This document shows positions 38,772 to 48,761 of a DNA stretch of 53,210 nt, one piece after another. Below the pieces are notes generated by a model that had not been told where the DNA came from, ran no database searches, and was given only the letters and a program-made list of their open reading frames with translations. Both the position numbers and the translations under genes were made by a program. The DNA comes from Paenarthrobacter nitroguajacolicus JCM 14115 (GTDB lineage Bacteria; Actinomycetota; Actinomycetes; Actinomycetales; Micrococcaceae), in NCBI GenBank assembly GCA_001313365.1, contig BBFS01000023.1, forward strand, positions 1 to 53,210. The letters are read 5' to 3'. Positions within the stretch are counted from its first letter, which is position 1, and each line of letters starts with the position of its first letter.

Positions 38772-40280
38772 GTGGCATCACAACTACTCGAGACGCCGGG
38801 CTCTTTGGGTCAAGGCGGCAAACAAGGCCAACACAACAAAAAGGGGGGGATCGGCTGGCGCGCCCTCCCCTTCCTGGCCTTGGCCCAGTTCATGGTGGTC
38901 CTGGACGGCACCATCGTGAACCTGGCACTCCCCCCGCCTCCAGATGGAGATGGCATCAGCGACTCGACCCGGGCATGGGTGGTCACCGCCTACGCACTGG
39001 TCTTCGGAGCTTTCCTGCTGCTCGGGGGGGGCGCATCGCGGACTTCTGGGGGGGCGGAAGCGGACTTTCATCACAGCCTCGGCAGCTTCGCCATCGCGTC
39101 CCTGATCGGTGGACTTGCGCAGCAGCCGTGGGAACTGATCGGAGCACGAGCGCTGCAGGGTATCTTCGCAGCCCTACTCGCGCCGGCGGCGCTGGCGCTT
39201 CTGACGGTTGCTTTCCCGGGAGGCAAGGACCGTGGCACCGCGTTCGCCATCTTTGGCTCCATTAGCGGAGTGGGCGCGGCGGCCGGAGTCCTACTCGGCG
39301 GTTTTCTCACCGAGTTCGTCTCCTGGCGCTGGTGCTTCTTCGTGAACGTCCCCATCGCCGTCATCGCCCTCATCGGCGTTTGGACTTTGGTGAGTGAAAG
39401 CAAAGCCGGTGGCTCCACCAAATACGACTGGCCCGGCGTCGTTCTTGCCGCACTGGGGGGGCTGGGCTCCCTGGTCTACGGCTTCGCCAACGCCGAACAT
39501 GGGTGGGGGGCGCTATCGATTCGTGGGGGGGTTTCATCGCCGCAGGTGCGGTGCTGCTGGTACTGTTCGTCGCCGTCGAACGCAAGGTCAAGAATCCACT
39601 GCTCCCGCTGCGCGTCGCTACGGAACGCAACCGCGCGGCAGCCTTCCTGGCGTCGTTCCTGGCGGGGGCAGTGCTGATCGGCGGCATCCTGTTCATCAAT
39701 TTCTACCTGCAGATCGTTTTGGGCTTCGCGCCGTTTGCCGCAGGAATCGCATCGCTGCCCATGACGGTGGTCCTGATTGTCACGGCGGGCCTCGTTGCGA
39801 AGAACCTGCCAGGTTGGGTGCGAGAATCCCCCAGCGCCTTGGGGGCCTGTCTTCATGGCCGCTGCCATGCTGTGGCTCACCCAGGTCACACCCGAGGGCA
39901 CTTACACCGTGAACATGCTGCCCGCGCTGGTGTTGATGGGCATCGGCCTGGGAATGGTCTTCGTCCCCCCCATGCAGAACCTGGCCCTGTTCGGAGTGAG
40001 CAAGGACGATGCCGGCGTCGCGAGCGCACTGGTCAACGCGTCACAGCAGATCGGCGGCTCGCTGGGCATCGCGCTCTTCAGCACCATTGCGGCCGCGGCC
40101 ACGGCCGCAGTCGGCGGCGGGACACTGGCCGCCTTGACCTCGGGCTACTCACTGGTGTTCCTCTGGGCGGCAGGAGTCGCGGTACTGATCGCCCCCCCGA
40201 TTGCGTTGCTCCTCATCAGGATCGACCGCAAGACCTTCAGCGGCGCCGAGGACACTCCCCCCCACATCCATCTCGGATAA
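38772..40280 (+). CDS. DHA2-family MFS drug exporter (EmrB/QacA type)
   Basis: About 500 residues and fourteen helices. Motifs: PFLALAQFMVVLDGTIVNLA (motif D1), AWVVTAYALVFGAFLLLGGR with IADFWGRKR (motif A), ALQGIFAALLAPAALALLTV, GSISGVGAAAGVLLGGFLTE (motif C) and SWRWCFFVNVPIAVIALIGV. Start GTG, the first in-frame start after the operator. Frame breaks near 38930, 39025-39056, 39456, 39503-39530, 39820 and 39965. Likely controlled by the upstream MarR gene. Substrate unknown. Confidence 0.87.
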
Positions 40281-40285
40281 ACGCA

Positions 40286-40321
40286 GAGGCGCCGCCACCC
40301 CGGCAAGGGTGGCGGCGCCTC
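40286..40321 (+). terminator. Hairpin after the DHA2 exporter
   Basis: A perfect 15-bp stem (GAGGCGCCGCCACCC with GGGTGGCGGCGCCTC) around a 6-nt loop, six bases past the exporter stop. Very stable, but no T-tract follows; termination is the likely role. Confidence 0.65.
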
Positions 40322-40473
40322 GCGCTGCGGCACTGGATGCGCCGTGGACCGGAATTCAGGATTACGACGGCGGACGCCTCACGTTAATAATGGCGTGAGA
40401 TAACTCACATTCTGTAAGCTGAATTCAAAGTCACGCAGCCGGCTTCCCTCGCTTCACGTTTGGCAGGTCCCCA

Positions 40474-40860
40474 ATGGCCCCCAATTCACTCAAGGCGAGA
40501 TTCTCCTGGCCCATGGTGTCGCACCCTCCGCGGCCAGTGTTGCTCGACGAAGAGCAGCCGAGAACCATGGCCACCATCGCGCTGCCAACAAACCCGACGC
40601 CTCTTGGGAGCCATAGCCGTCAGGCAACTCTTCCATCGCTGGCCGTTGGTGCCCTCCCGCGAGCTGGAACGAATCCGTCACGTCCTCATCCACTGCGACC
40701 AGCTGGGTTCTCCGGATACCCACCACTTGTCGGAGCCGGCCCAAGCGTTGCTGGATCTCATCAACTGTGAGTTGGAACGGCGTCGAAACGCCGCGGCTCG
40801 GCAATCGATGCCAGGGGCAAAGCGCCCGCGGACGTTCCGGAACGGGGGGGTGCCGCTTAG
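40474..40860 (+). CDS. Hypothetical protein (frameshifted)
   Basis: Best supported in its second half: VPSRELERIRHVLIHCDQLG and SPDTHHLSEPAQALLDLINC followed by ELERRR, with GC-rich third codon positions on this strand. The first half probably reads QFTQGEILLAHGVAPSAASV in another frame. Shortening the G7 run at 40844-40850 to five gives a stop at 40858-40860. About 127 residues, helical, no recognised domain. The antisense frame is also open but has poorer codon use. Start ATG 40474 is tentative. The 150 bp before it hold only nested inverted repeats (GAATTCAG 40352-40359 / CTGAATTC 40419-40426; CTCACG / CGTGAG inside). Confidence 0.4.
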
Positions 40861-40941
40861 ATGGCCGGCCACTTTGAGTTTGAGGACCACACGTCGTGGG
40901 CATCCTGAAGTTACAGCTCGGGCTGAGGTTGCAGCCCGCTC

Positions 40942-43297
40942 CTACCGGATGATCGGAAGGCCCGCCGTCGGGAAGACGCTGGGGAAGATCGACGGCGGCG
41001 GGACGGGTACGGTGTCCAGCGGCACGGTGACGGTCACCGCGCCAACAGTGACATCGTAACCCCGCACATCAATCCTCAACGGCTCGTCGCTGTAGTCCTC
41101 ATCGGATACGAGCGTCAGGGCCATGGAACCCTGCGAGAGGTCCACGGCCAGCAGGCGTCCCTGCACCTTGAGCCGGAAGGACAGGCCTTCCCACTCCGAG
41201 GGCAAGCGAGGATCAAAGCGCAGCACCTCGCCCTGGTCCCGCATGCCCGCGAAACCGCACACCAAGGAGCTCCAGATACCGCCAGTGGAGGCGATGTGGA
41301 CGCCGTCGATGGTGTTGCCGTGGGAGTTGTCGAGGTCGATGAACAGTGCCTCGGTAAAGTGCTTCAACGCGACGTCGCCGTACCCAACTTCAGCCGCCAT
41401 GATGCCCTGCACGCAGGCGGACAAGGTGGAGTCACCGGTGGTGATGGGATCGTAGAAGTCAAAAGCGCGCTGCTTTTCCTCCGCTGTGAAGTCCTGCCAC
41501 TGCAGGAACATGGCCAGCACGGTGTCAGCCTGCTTGAGGACCTGGTGCCGGTAGATCACCAAGGGGTGGAAGTTCAGCAGCAGCGGGTACTTGGACTTGG
41601 GTGTGTTCCAGTCCCACGGCTCCAGCGTCATGAAGTCGTTGTCCTGGCTGAAGACTTCCAGGTGGGGGGTCGTACGGGAGCGACATCCGCTCGGCCGCCT
41701 GCCGCCACACCATGCGCTCAGTTTCGGCGACCCCTTCGTGTTCCAGGGCGGCGGCGGCGCAGATTGAAGCGGGCCATGACGTTGGTGTAGAGGTTGTCGT
41801 TGACCACGGCCGTGTACTCATCCGGGCCGGTGACGCCGTGGATGTGGAACATTCCGTCCTTGCCGAAGAAGCCCAGCGACGCCCACATGCGTGCTGTCTC
41901 AATCAGCAGGTCTGCGCCGAGTTCGCCGCGGAAGGTGTCATCGCCGCTGGCCCACTGGTATCGGTTGGCGGCGAAGGCGATGGCCGCGGCAATGTGGAAC
42001 TGGGCAGTACCGGCCGCATAGTAGGCACTCGCTTCGAGGCCGTTGATGGTCCGCCACGGGAACAGTGCACCGTCCACACTGAGCTCCTTGGCTCGGACTC
42101 GCGCGTCCGGCAGCATTGCGTGCCGCGATTCCAGCACCTTCCGTGCACCGCAGGGATTGGTGTAGGTCAGGTACGGGAGGAGGTAGACCTCCTGGTCCCA
42201 GAAGTAGTGGCCCTCGTAACCGGAACCGCTCACACCCTTGGCCGGGATACCCGCAACGCCCGCCCGGGCAGTAGCCTGTGCCAACTGGAACAAACCCCCC
42301 CAGCGCACCGCCTGCTGCATCTCCGGCTGACCGCCAATGGAGATGTCCGCCGTGGTCCAGTATTCGGCGTAGTGGGCCTTGCTCTGGGCCAGGATGTCGG
42401 AGAAGGACACCAGGTTCACTTCGGCTTCGGCCGCGAGGCTTTCACCACGGTCTTCGGCGTCAGAGGAGCCGGCAACCACGTAGCTGACCGACTTCTCCAA
42501 ACGGAAAGTGTCGCCGTCGTGAATGGCCAAAACGTAGCGGACAGACGATTCGTCCTCCGCCACCAAGGTCTCGAAGGGCTGGCCTTCAGCCGAAATCCAG
42601 TGGTCAACGGCCATGGCGACGCGCTGGCGGGACTCGGACGTTTCCCATGCCAGGCGAAGCGAACCGTCGGTGCCTGGAGGTGCAGCGGCAGCAAGACCCG
42701 GCCAGCGTGCCGGCCAGAGCGGCGGGGGGGTCGTGGACGGAGTGGTCCTCCACGGGCTGGTCCTGGCGGTTCACGACGCCGGAGGTAATGTCCGCGGACA
42801 CGTCGCGGTCAGCTGTCAGCGACAGTTCCAAGCCAAGACATCCGCGGGAATCGAAGCCTACGGCGCGACGCTCCACCGTCGTGACGGTAGCGCCCGAGCG
42901 GCAGGCCCAGGTGATGCTTTCCTCGTAGACCCCTGTGGAAAAGTCCACGCTGCGGTGATAGTCCAGCACCGTGGATTCGGCAAGGCTCAGCTTCGCCATC
43001 AATGGAGACTGTGAAGTTGTTGGCGTCCGGCACGTAGACGATCCGCTGGCCGGTCCGGGCAAAGCCATACGCATTTTCGGCGTGCTTGATGTCCCAAATC
43101 TCATGGAAGCCGTTGATGAACGTGCCGGGAAGCTCGCCGTCGCCGGCGGTCGAATGCGAGCCACGAATACCAAGGTGGCCGTTGCCAAGCGCGAATAGCG
43201 TTTCCAGCGTTCCCTCGTCACCGGGGACGTGGATATTCTCTACGAGCTTCCAGGGCTCGCAGGGGAAGCGAAGCCGATCGGAGCTGATGAGTGCCAT
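40942..43297 (-). CDS. Glycoside hydrolase family 65 disaccharide phosphorylase
   Basis: About 780 residues, frameshifted. GH65 enzymes phosphorolyse alpha-glucosides (maltose, trehalose, kojibiose, nigerose) to beta-glucose 1-phosphate and glucose. Visible: LFALGNGHLGIRGSH, PGTFINGFHEIWDIKHAENA, YEGHYFWDQEVYLLPYLTYT, then HIHGVTGPDEYTAVVNDNLY carrying the catalytic Glu, and GVHIASTGGIWSSLVCGFAG. Frame breaks near 42725-42730, 42600-42640, 41755-41760 and 41667. Followed 31 bp upstream by pgmB, so the pair forms a disaccharide route under the LacI regulator. Exact disaccharide not determined. Confidence 0.87.
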
Positions 43298-43328
43298 GGG
43301 CTGTTGAAGTCCTTCGAAAAAAGTAGGG

Positions 43329-44058
43329 TCAGAGAAGATCGTTGAGGTCGTCCACCACCAGCGTGGCGCCGGCGTCGAGCAGGGTTTTCCGGCCCGCCCC
43401 CCCGCGGTCCACGCCGATCACGGCGTAAAAGTTGGCTCCTGCACCGGCCTGCACGCCGGACACTGCGTCCTCAACCACGATGCATTCCTCCACAGGCACG
43501 CCCAGCAGGCTTGCTCCATAGACGTAGGTGGCGGGGGTCCGGCTTACCGGGAAGTCCGACGCCGGCAGCAACCTGACCGTCGACGACCACCTCAAAGTGG
43601 TGGTCGAGCCCGGCGGCCTTCAGTACCGCAGGCGCGTTGCGCGAGGAGGACACCACAGCCACCTTGAGACCCAGTTCACTGCGGCGTTGATGAACTTGAC
43701 CGAGCCTCATACGGCTCAACGCCGCGGGAGTCACGATCTCGTTGAAAATCGCGTTCTTGCGGTTGCCCAGGCCCTGCACGGTCTCGTTGTCCGGGTGGTC
43801 ATGAACCGGCCCTTCGGGCAGTGTGAGGCCGCGGGACGTCAGGAAGTCACGGACGCCGTCGAAGCGGGGGGGCTTGCCATCGATGTGATCGAAGTAGTCG
43901 CTCTCCTGGTAGCCCTGCGGATGGCCCGTTGCGGCCAGGTAACCGTCGAAAAGCTCCTGCCACGCCTGCTCATGCACCACGGCAGTGGGCGTCAGCACGC
44001 CGTCGAGGTCGAACAACAGCGCCGAGGCGCCAGTCCAGGCATTACGAAGATCAGTCAT
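43329..44058 (-). CDS. pgmB: Beta-phosphoglucomutase (HAD superfamily)
   Basis: About 240 residues. Converts beta-glucose 1-phosphate to glucose 6-phosphate. The HAD nucleophile motif is ALLFDLDGVLTPTAVVHEQA; cap-domain residues HIDGKPRFDGVRDFLTSRGL; motif II VAVVSSSRNAPAVLKAAGLD; and ECIVVEDAVSGVQAGAGA. Frame breaks near 43870, 43725, 43545 and 43397-43403. Start at ATG 44058 or 44064. Sits between the LacI regulator and the GH65 phosphorylase, whose product is its substrate, so function and context agree. Confidence 0.9.
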
Positions 44059-44072
44059 GTGCATTGTTCCGT

Positions 44073-45098
44073 TCAGCGCTTGTGGCGCGTGGTCTTGCGT
44101 TCGATGAGCTTGGTATCGAGCAGGTGGTTGGAGGGTTGGTGGGGGGTTTCAGTATTCAGCAGGCGTTCACACAGCAGGTTTGCTGCGAAGGCGCCTTGGT
44201 CGGCAACGGGTTGCGCCACGGTGCTCAGGCCCAGGAACCAACTCATGGGTGATCGTCTATGCCGATCACGGATACATTCTTGGGCACGGAAAGGCCGTGT
44301 TCACGCAGTGCCATCAGGGCACCGAACGCGGCCTCGTCGCAGTGGGCGAACACTGCTGTGGGCCTCCCGCCGCGGGTCATGAGTTCAGTCATTGCCCGCC
44401 TGCCGTCGTCGATGCTTGGCCCGGCTCCCACCACAAGGTCCGGGTGGACGGTGAGGTGGTGATCATCCAGCGCACGTTTGAAGCCACGGAACCGTGGAGT
44501 CTCAGTCACAACGGAGTGTTCATTGCTCGAGAGAACTGCCAAGTCCCAATGGCCCAGCCCCAGCAGGTGTTGGGTGGCCTGCCAGGCTGCGTGTTCGTCA
44601 TCGATACCTACATTGTCCCACGGAACATTTCGCATGCCCACGCTGGCCACTGCCAGTCCGCAGGCTTCCAACGCTTCCACTTCTGTGGGGGGCGAGGTCA
44701 ATATTGAGCAGCAGCAGCCCATCCACTCTTTGCGCCAGGTTTCCCAGATCCGCAAAGAACTGTTGCCGCACGCCGGCCTTGTTGCGCAGGCTGATCAGGA
44801 CTGTGTCGTAGCCACTGTCGCCGAAGACTTCCTCTGCTGCTTCCACGGCCTGGGCGAAGAACCAGGCAGTGGCGGTCGGGGGGGCCACGATGGCCACCGA
44901 ACCCGTGCTCCCACCGGCCAGCCTGGACGCTGCGGCGGAGGCTTTGTAGCCAAGTTTGCTGGCGGCTTCCGCCACCTGTCGCTGGGCTTTTTCAGAAACG
45001 TTGGGGGGGAGGTTTCTGAGGGCCCGGGACACCGTGCAAATGGACAACCCGGAGAGAACGGCTACGTCCTGGATTGTCACTCTGTGAGTCCTAACCAT
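44073..45098 (-). CDS. LacI-family repressor of the disaccharide operon
   Basis: About 340 residues. HTH: VTIQDVAVLSGLSICTVSRA followed by LRNLPPNVSEKAQRQVAEAA; hinge ASRLAGGSTGSVAIV; periplasmic-binding-type sensor domain (QQFFADLGNLAQRVDGLLLL, GRRAMTELMTRGG, HCDEAAFGALMALREHG, VSVIGIDDHPMSWFLGLSTV). The end is NHLLDTKLIERKTTRHKR. Frame breaks near 44695, 44250 and 44140. First gene of lacI-pgmB-GH65; a perfect LacI-type palindrome lies 77 bp upstream, so autoregulation of the operon is likely. Confidence 0.88.
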
Positions 45099-45174
45099 GC
45101 AACACGGCCTCAACCCTTTCCATCCTCGTCTGACGCCTTCGCGTGAGCCCCCTAACCGGGACACCAGCCAAAAG

Positions 45175-45188
45175 TGTAAGCGCTTACA
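45175..45188. promoter_or_regulatory. LacI-family operator
   Basis: TGTAAGCGCTTACA, a perfect 14-bp palindrome with central CG, matches the general LacI/CcpA-type operator shape. It lies upstream of the LacI gene in a 192-bp region, 77 bp before its start. Most likely the site bound by that regulator. Confidence 0.75.
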
Positions 45189-45290
45189 ATTTTGTCATTC
45201 AATAGAGTGTGGTCGAATGCGATATTGTGACGCGAATCTCGGCGAAAGCTTGATTCCGTGGTCTGGATGCCTTCTAATCCTTGGGGGGGC

Positions 45291-45911
45291 TTAAACCAAG
45301 ACGTAGTACTTCAGGAACGCGCTCACATCCACCAATTCGGGCGGCTCGATCCTGTGACCCATCCCAGGGTAGGTCCGCGCCGTCAGTGCGACGTTGGCGT
45401 CCAACCACTCCTCGGTGTGGGCAATGGCGTCCTCGTTGATGACCGGATCGGCCTTATCCCGTCCCCCCCAGAAGAACGGTGGCGGGGCGTCAAAGGACTC
45501 GCTCAGGGCCAGGAGATCGTTGTCCAGGACGAACCCGGACAGCCCGACCGTTGCCTTGAACGCGTTGGGCCGCAGGCGTAGGAGCGTGCTGGCCATTGCC
45601 ATGCCCTGCGAATAGCCCAGCAGGCTGACGCTGCTGTGGTTGTCCTTGACGGAGTTGATCCAGTTGAACACCGAGTTGGTGGACGCGATGACATCCGCGA
45701 AGTCGTTGGTCAGGAAGTAGTCCAGCAGGAACCAGCCGTAGTGGTCACCGATGCTCTTGGGGCCGCGAAGTGCCGCGCAGGTGAACTCGCCGGGAAGGTG
45801 CGGGAAGAGGTCAACCATACGCTGCTCGCTGGTGCCATACCCGTGCATCATCACCAGCAACGGCGTGCCCTTGCGCTGGTTTTCGGGCTTCGACCACACC
45901 ACTGATTCCAT
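45291..45911 (-). CDS. Alpha/beta-hydrolase (phospholipase/carboxylesterase family)
   Basis: 206 residues, frame intact: PLLVMMHGYGTSEQRMVDLF (oxyanion region), FTCAALRGP, VSLLGYSQGMAMASTLLRLR with nucleophile Ser in GYSQG, PPPFFWGGRDKADPVINEDA (catalytic Asp) and TYPGMGHRIEPPELVDVSAF (catalytic His). This is the Abhydrolase_2 carboxylesterase group. No signal peptide. Divergent from the AraC gene, 28 bp between starts. Substrate unknown. One Pro or so may be added by the C7 run near 45463-45469. Confidence 0.87.
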   Translation of the reverse strand: MESVVWSKPENQRKGTPLLVMMHGYGTSEQRMVDLFPHLPGEFTCAALRGPKSIGDHYGWFLLDYFLTNDFADVIASTNSVFNWINSVKDNHSSVSLLGYSQGMAMASTLLRLRPNAFKATVGLSGFVLDNDLLALSESFDAPPPFFWGGRDKADPVINEDAIAHTEEWLDANVALTARTYPGMGHRIEPPELVDVSAFLKYYVLV

Positions 45912-45939
45912 GGGGGGGACGAGCCTAGTAGACTGTGCC

Positions 45940-46380
45940 ATGACTCCGCAGGAACTGGCCAACCTGGCCCATCTGCGGCGCGCCCGCGACTTCATCGATC
46001 GCGAGTACGCGCGTCCCTTGGACGTGCCCACCATGGCCGCCGGCGCACTGATGTCTCCCGCACATTTCTCCCGCCAGTTCAAGGCCGCGTACGGCGAATC
46101 GCCGTACAACTACCTCATGACCAGGCGCATTGAGCGCGCCATGGCCCTACTCCGCGCAGGAACAAGCGTGACAGATGCCTGCATGGAAGTCGGCTGTACG
46201 TCGCTGGGCTCGTTCAGTACCCGCTTCACGGAGATTGTGGGAATCAACCCCAGCGAATACCGGGCCCGGGAGCACCACGCCGTGAAGGCCATGCCCAACT
46301 GCATCGCCAAACAGCACACCCGTCCTGAACGAACAGGAAACAAAAACCTGAGCAGGATTGAAGAAGCGCCCGCGTCCTAG
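45940..46380 (+). CDS. AraC-family transcriptional regulator (HTH only)
   Basis: 146 residues with an intact frame, essentially only the AraC DNA-binding domain with two helix-turn-helices: DVPTMAAGALMSPAHFSRQF and KAAYGESPYNYLMTRRIERA, then GTSVTDACMEVGCTSLGSFS and TRFTEIVGINPSEYR. No N-terminal sensor domain. Followed after 19 bp by a VOC-family gene, probably one operon; single-domain AraC proteins paired with VOC proteins are common in Actinobacteria. Divergent from the esterase. Confidence 0.88.
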   Translation: MTPQELANLAHLRRARDFIDREYARPLDVPTMAAGALMSPAHFSRQFKAAYGESPYNYLMTRRIERAMALLRAGTSVTDACMEVGCTSLGSFSTRFTEIVGINPSEYRAREHHAVKAMPNCIAKQHTRPERTGNKNLSRIEEAPAS

Positions 46381-46399
46381 CTGCAATAGCGTGTGATTC

Positions 46400-46803
46400 A
46401 TGAACATTTCATTGAAGTACGCACACGTCACAGTCAACGATGTCGATGAGTCGCTCGCGTTCTACCGGGACGCCCTGGGTTTTGACGTTCGGAACGACGT
46501 CGGCTCGGACGGCCAGCGCTGGGTCACCATCGGCAGCGATGCCCAGCCTGATCTTGAGCTGGTCCTTTCCCCCCCGCCGCACGCAGGCCGCTCACAGGCC
46601 GACGGCGACGCCATCCAGGAACTCCTCACCAAGGGCGTCATGCCCATGCTCGTGTTCACCACGGATGACCTCGACGCCACCTTCGAAAAGCTGCGCGCAT
46701 CCGGCGCCGAGGTACTCCAGGAACCCATCGACCAGCCGTGGGCCCCCGCGACTGCGCCTTCCGCGACCCCTCGGGCAACATGATCCGCATCAACCAGGGC
46801 TAA
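46400..46803 (+). CDS. VOC-superfamily protein
   Basis: About 133 residues: MNISLKYAHVTVNDVDESLA, FYRDALGFDVRNDVGSDGQR and WVTIGSDAQPDLELVLSPP in the first half, MPMLVFTTDDLDATFEKLRA in the second. Restoring a G near 46740 gives PWGPRDCAFRDPSGNMIRIN and a stop at 46801. A glyoxalase/extradiol-like fold; reaction unknown. Co-transcribed with the AraC regulator. The C7 run around 46570-46576 adds a residue. Confidence 0.82.
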
Positions 46804-46835
46804 CCATCCTCGGGTTCACAGCCCGAAAGCACGCA

Positions 46836-46880
46836 CGACGGGACGTTACCGTGGGCACCCACGGCGACGTCCCGCCGTCG
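46836..46880. terminator. Bidirectional terminator between VOC and carboxylate-amine ligase genes
   Basis: CGACGGGACGT (46836-46846) pairs with ACGTCCCG-C-CGTCG (46867-46880, one bulge) and an inner stem CCGTGGG/CCCACGG (46849-46855, 46858-46864) caps it. TTCTTCT follows on the plus strand. It lies between converging genes. Confidence 0.7.
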
Positions 46881-46894
46881 TCGTTCTTCTGTTG

Positions 46895-48042
46895 TCAGAG
46901 ACTAATCAGGCTGGCATCCGACCGCTCGCCGTCCTGATGCGTGGATGTGATGGCCGCAGTTACGACGTCGGACAGCCGCAGCCGCCGGCCATAAGCTTGC
47001 CGCTGCAGCCGCTCGCCGGTTCCGCGCCGGAGGATGTTCGCCACCCCTGTCCGCGCGAGCGCCAGATCTCCGGATTCAGTCAATGCCCGTCGGATGTGCC
47101 GGAGTAGGGCACCGGCCACATCGGCGGCAGCATATGGCGCCTGCTCCACCGGGTGCAGTAATTGGTTGTTGATGCCGAAACGGCTGGCCTTCCAGTTGGC
47201 CATGCGGATTACCGGCGTCAAAGTGCTCGACGGCGGGCCCCCCCCTGGCGCCACTCGCTTGCCGACGTTTCCACAAGGGCACGTGCGAGGACCGCAATGG
47301 TGAGGGCGTCTTCGGCGTAGAGGCAGACGTCGGCAACCCGAAGTTCCACCGTCGGGTGTCCCCCCCTGGACAAGCGGGCGTCGAAGTAGATCATGCCTCA
47401 TCCAGTGGAACTCCGGTCCCCCCCAGCAACTCTGAAAGCACCGCCCGGTAGCCGTCCGCCGAGCCGAAAACATCCATGGGGCCCGCCGTGGGCCATCTGT
47501 TCCAGATCTGCGTGCGGTAACTGGCGAACCCCGTGTCAGCGCCCATCCAGAAGGGGGGGAATTGGCGCTCAGCGCCAAGAGGACCGGCAGCCAATGGCGC
47601 ATCCGGTCCAGGACTGCAACTCCCTCCTCCGGCGACTCAATGGACACATGGACGTGAAAGCACAAGTGAGTTGCTCGCGGGAAATCAAACCAAATTCCGC
47701 GCCCATGGCAGCGTAGCGCTGGTTGCCCGTCGTCGGCGTGGCATGGAAGACCGGCGGGGTAGCCAACGCGGCAACCCGCGCCCCCCCGACAGCCAGGGCA
47801 GCAGAGTCGGCCAACGCCCGCCCGGCGCGGATCTCTGCCCTGAGTTCCTTGGCAGTACGGCAGGGCAGCGAGTTGACCTCAATCTGTTCCTGTTTGAACT
47901 CCGACTTCAGCGAAGGCCCTTCAGGGTCTGATTCCGGGCCTTCGAGGGAGGCCACGTCCAGGATGTCGGCGGCCAATGCCAAGGGCATGCCGTCCACTGG
48001 ATCGGCAATCAGTAGTTCCTCTTCGACGCCAAACGTACGCAT
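46895..48042 (-). CDS. YbdK-type carboxylate-amine ligase (glutamate-cysteine ligase 2 family)
   Basis: About 378 residues. [15 protein letters not shown] is the GCS2 start; then [60 protein letters not shown] and [20 protein letters not shown]. The family ligates an amine to a gamma-carboxylate using ATP; some members make gamma-glutamylcysteine weakly. The start at ATG 48042 follows GGAGGGG; GTG 48048 is possible. Frame breaks near 47645, 47555, 47423, 47360 and 47240-47246. Natural substrate not known. Confidence 0.85.
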
Positions 48043-48082
48043 AGCCACCCCTCCCCCGCAACGAGTTATTTAGAGACGGCGG

Positions 48083-48541
48083 TTATCCAACGTGGCGCGG
48101 AACCTCCATTTGGAAACCACAACGGCAGTGGAGCACCTGCGTCTGCAGGTACACCTCAAGGAGGCTGGGACTGTCCGGATCGTCAGTGGTCCGGGGCGCT
48201 CGATGACGCGTTCCGTGGGGGCGTCCCAAGGTCATGGGATCACCGCAGTGGGTGCAGCTGAACCAGAGGCCCGCTGCAGACGTTGAAAGAAATTCACTCT
48301 GGATGGCGGGTACCAAGGCATCCAGGCGGACTGCGTGGGCGTAAAACGTATCGCATTCGCTACACGTGTAGCTGACTTCGACGATCTCCGACTGATTCGG
48401 TGTTGCTTCCACAACCGTCTCTACAAAAATGTAGGAATCAGTATTGCAAACGGTGCACCAAGGGCGTGCTCCGGTATCGACAGTTGCAGGTGCCCGTCCG
48501 CTTGCAGGCTTCGGGGCGGGAATCGGGGATCCAAGCGTCAT
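48083..48541 (-). CDS. Double zinc-ribbon protein, copy 1
   Basis: About 150 residues with two CxxC pairs that form one ribbon, PWCTVCNTDSYIFVETVVEA and VSYTCSECDTFYAHAVRLDA, and a second unit WFSCTHCGDPM with LHCRCGFQMEVPRHVG. The N-terminus is Pro/Ala-rich (PIPAPKPASGRAPATVDTG). Start ATG 48541 has AAGGAG 7 bp upstream. No catalytic motif; probably binds nucleic acid or protein. Paralogue of 49714-50150. It lies downstream of the GAF-ANTAR gene on the same strand, with a palindrome between. Confidence 0.7.
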   Translation of the reverse strand: MTLGSPIPAPKPASGRAPATVDTGARPWCTVCNTDSYIFVETVVEATPNQSEIVEVSYTCSECDTFYAHAVRLDALVPAIQSEFLSTSAAGLWFSCTHCGDPMTLGRPHGTRHRAPRTTDDPDSPSLLEVYLQTQVLHCRCGFQMEVPRHVG

Positions 48542-48631
48542 TGCCATTCTCCTTTTGCTCCTTCAAGGAACCTGCATGGAGGCACGCTGTGAGCCGGCCG
48601 AAAGGGGGCCGCGGCTGAAAAGGTGCAGTTC

Positions 48632-48654
48632 TTGGACCATCCGGGATGGTACAA
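48632..48654. promoter_or_regulatory. 23-bp near-perfect palindrome upstream of zinc-ribbon copy 1
   Basis: TTGGACCATCC (48632-48642), a single G, then GGATGGTACAA (48644-48654): 10 of 11 positions pair. It lies 91 bp before the zinc-ribbon start and 108 bp past the ANTAR stop on the minus strand. Either an operator or an RNA hairpin of the kind ANTAR proteins read; no T-tract is adjacent. Confidence 0.55.
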
Positions 48655-48761
48655 CTCATGAGGCTCCAAGGGCTATCTGCTTAACCCATGTATGAATGTA
48701 GTTCACTAGTGGCACCCGTCACAAGTGATGGGCTTGCTGCCTGCCCCTTGTGCGCGCGCTT

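Noticed and set aside
40490..40903. Minus-strand protein opposite the hypothetical gene at 40474
   Set aside because: Its third codon positions are less GC-rich than those of the plus-strand frame and it has no ribosome-binding site that I can see.
41712..42788. 358-codon plus-strand frame
   Set aside because: It mirrors the GH65 gene, which has clear catalytic motifs on the minus strand.
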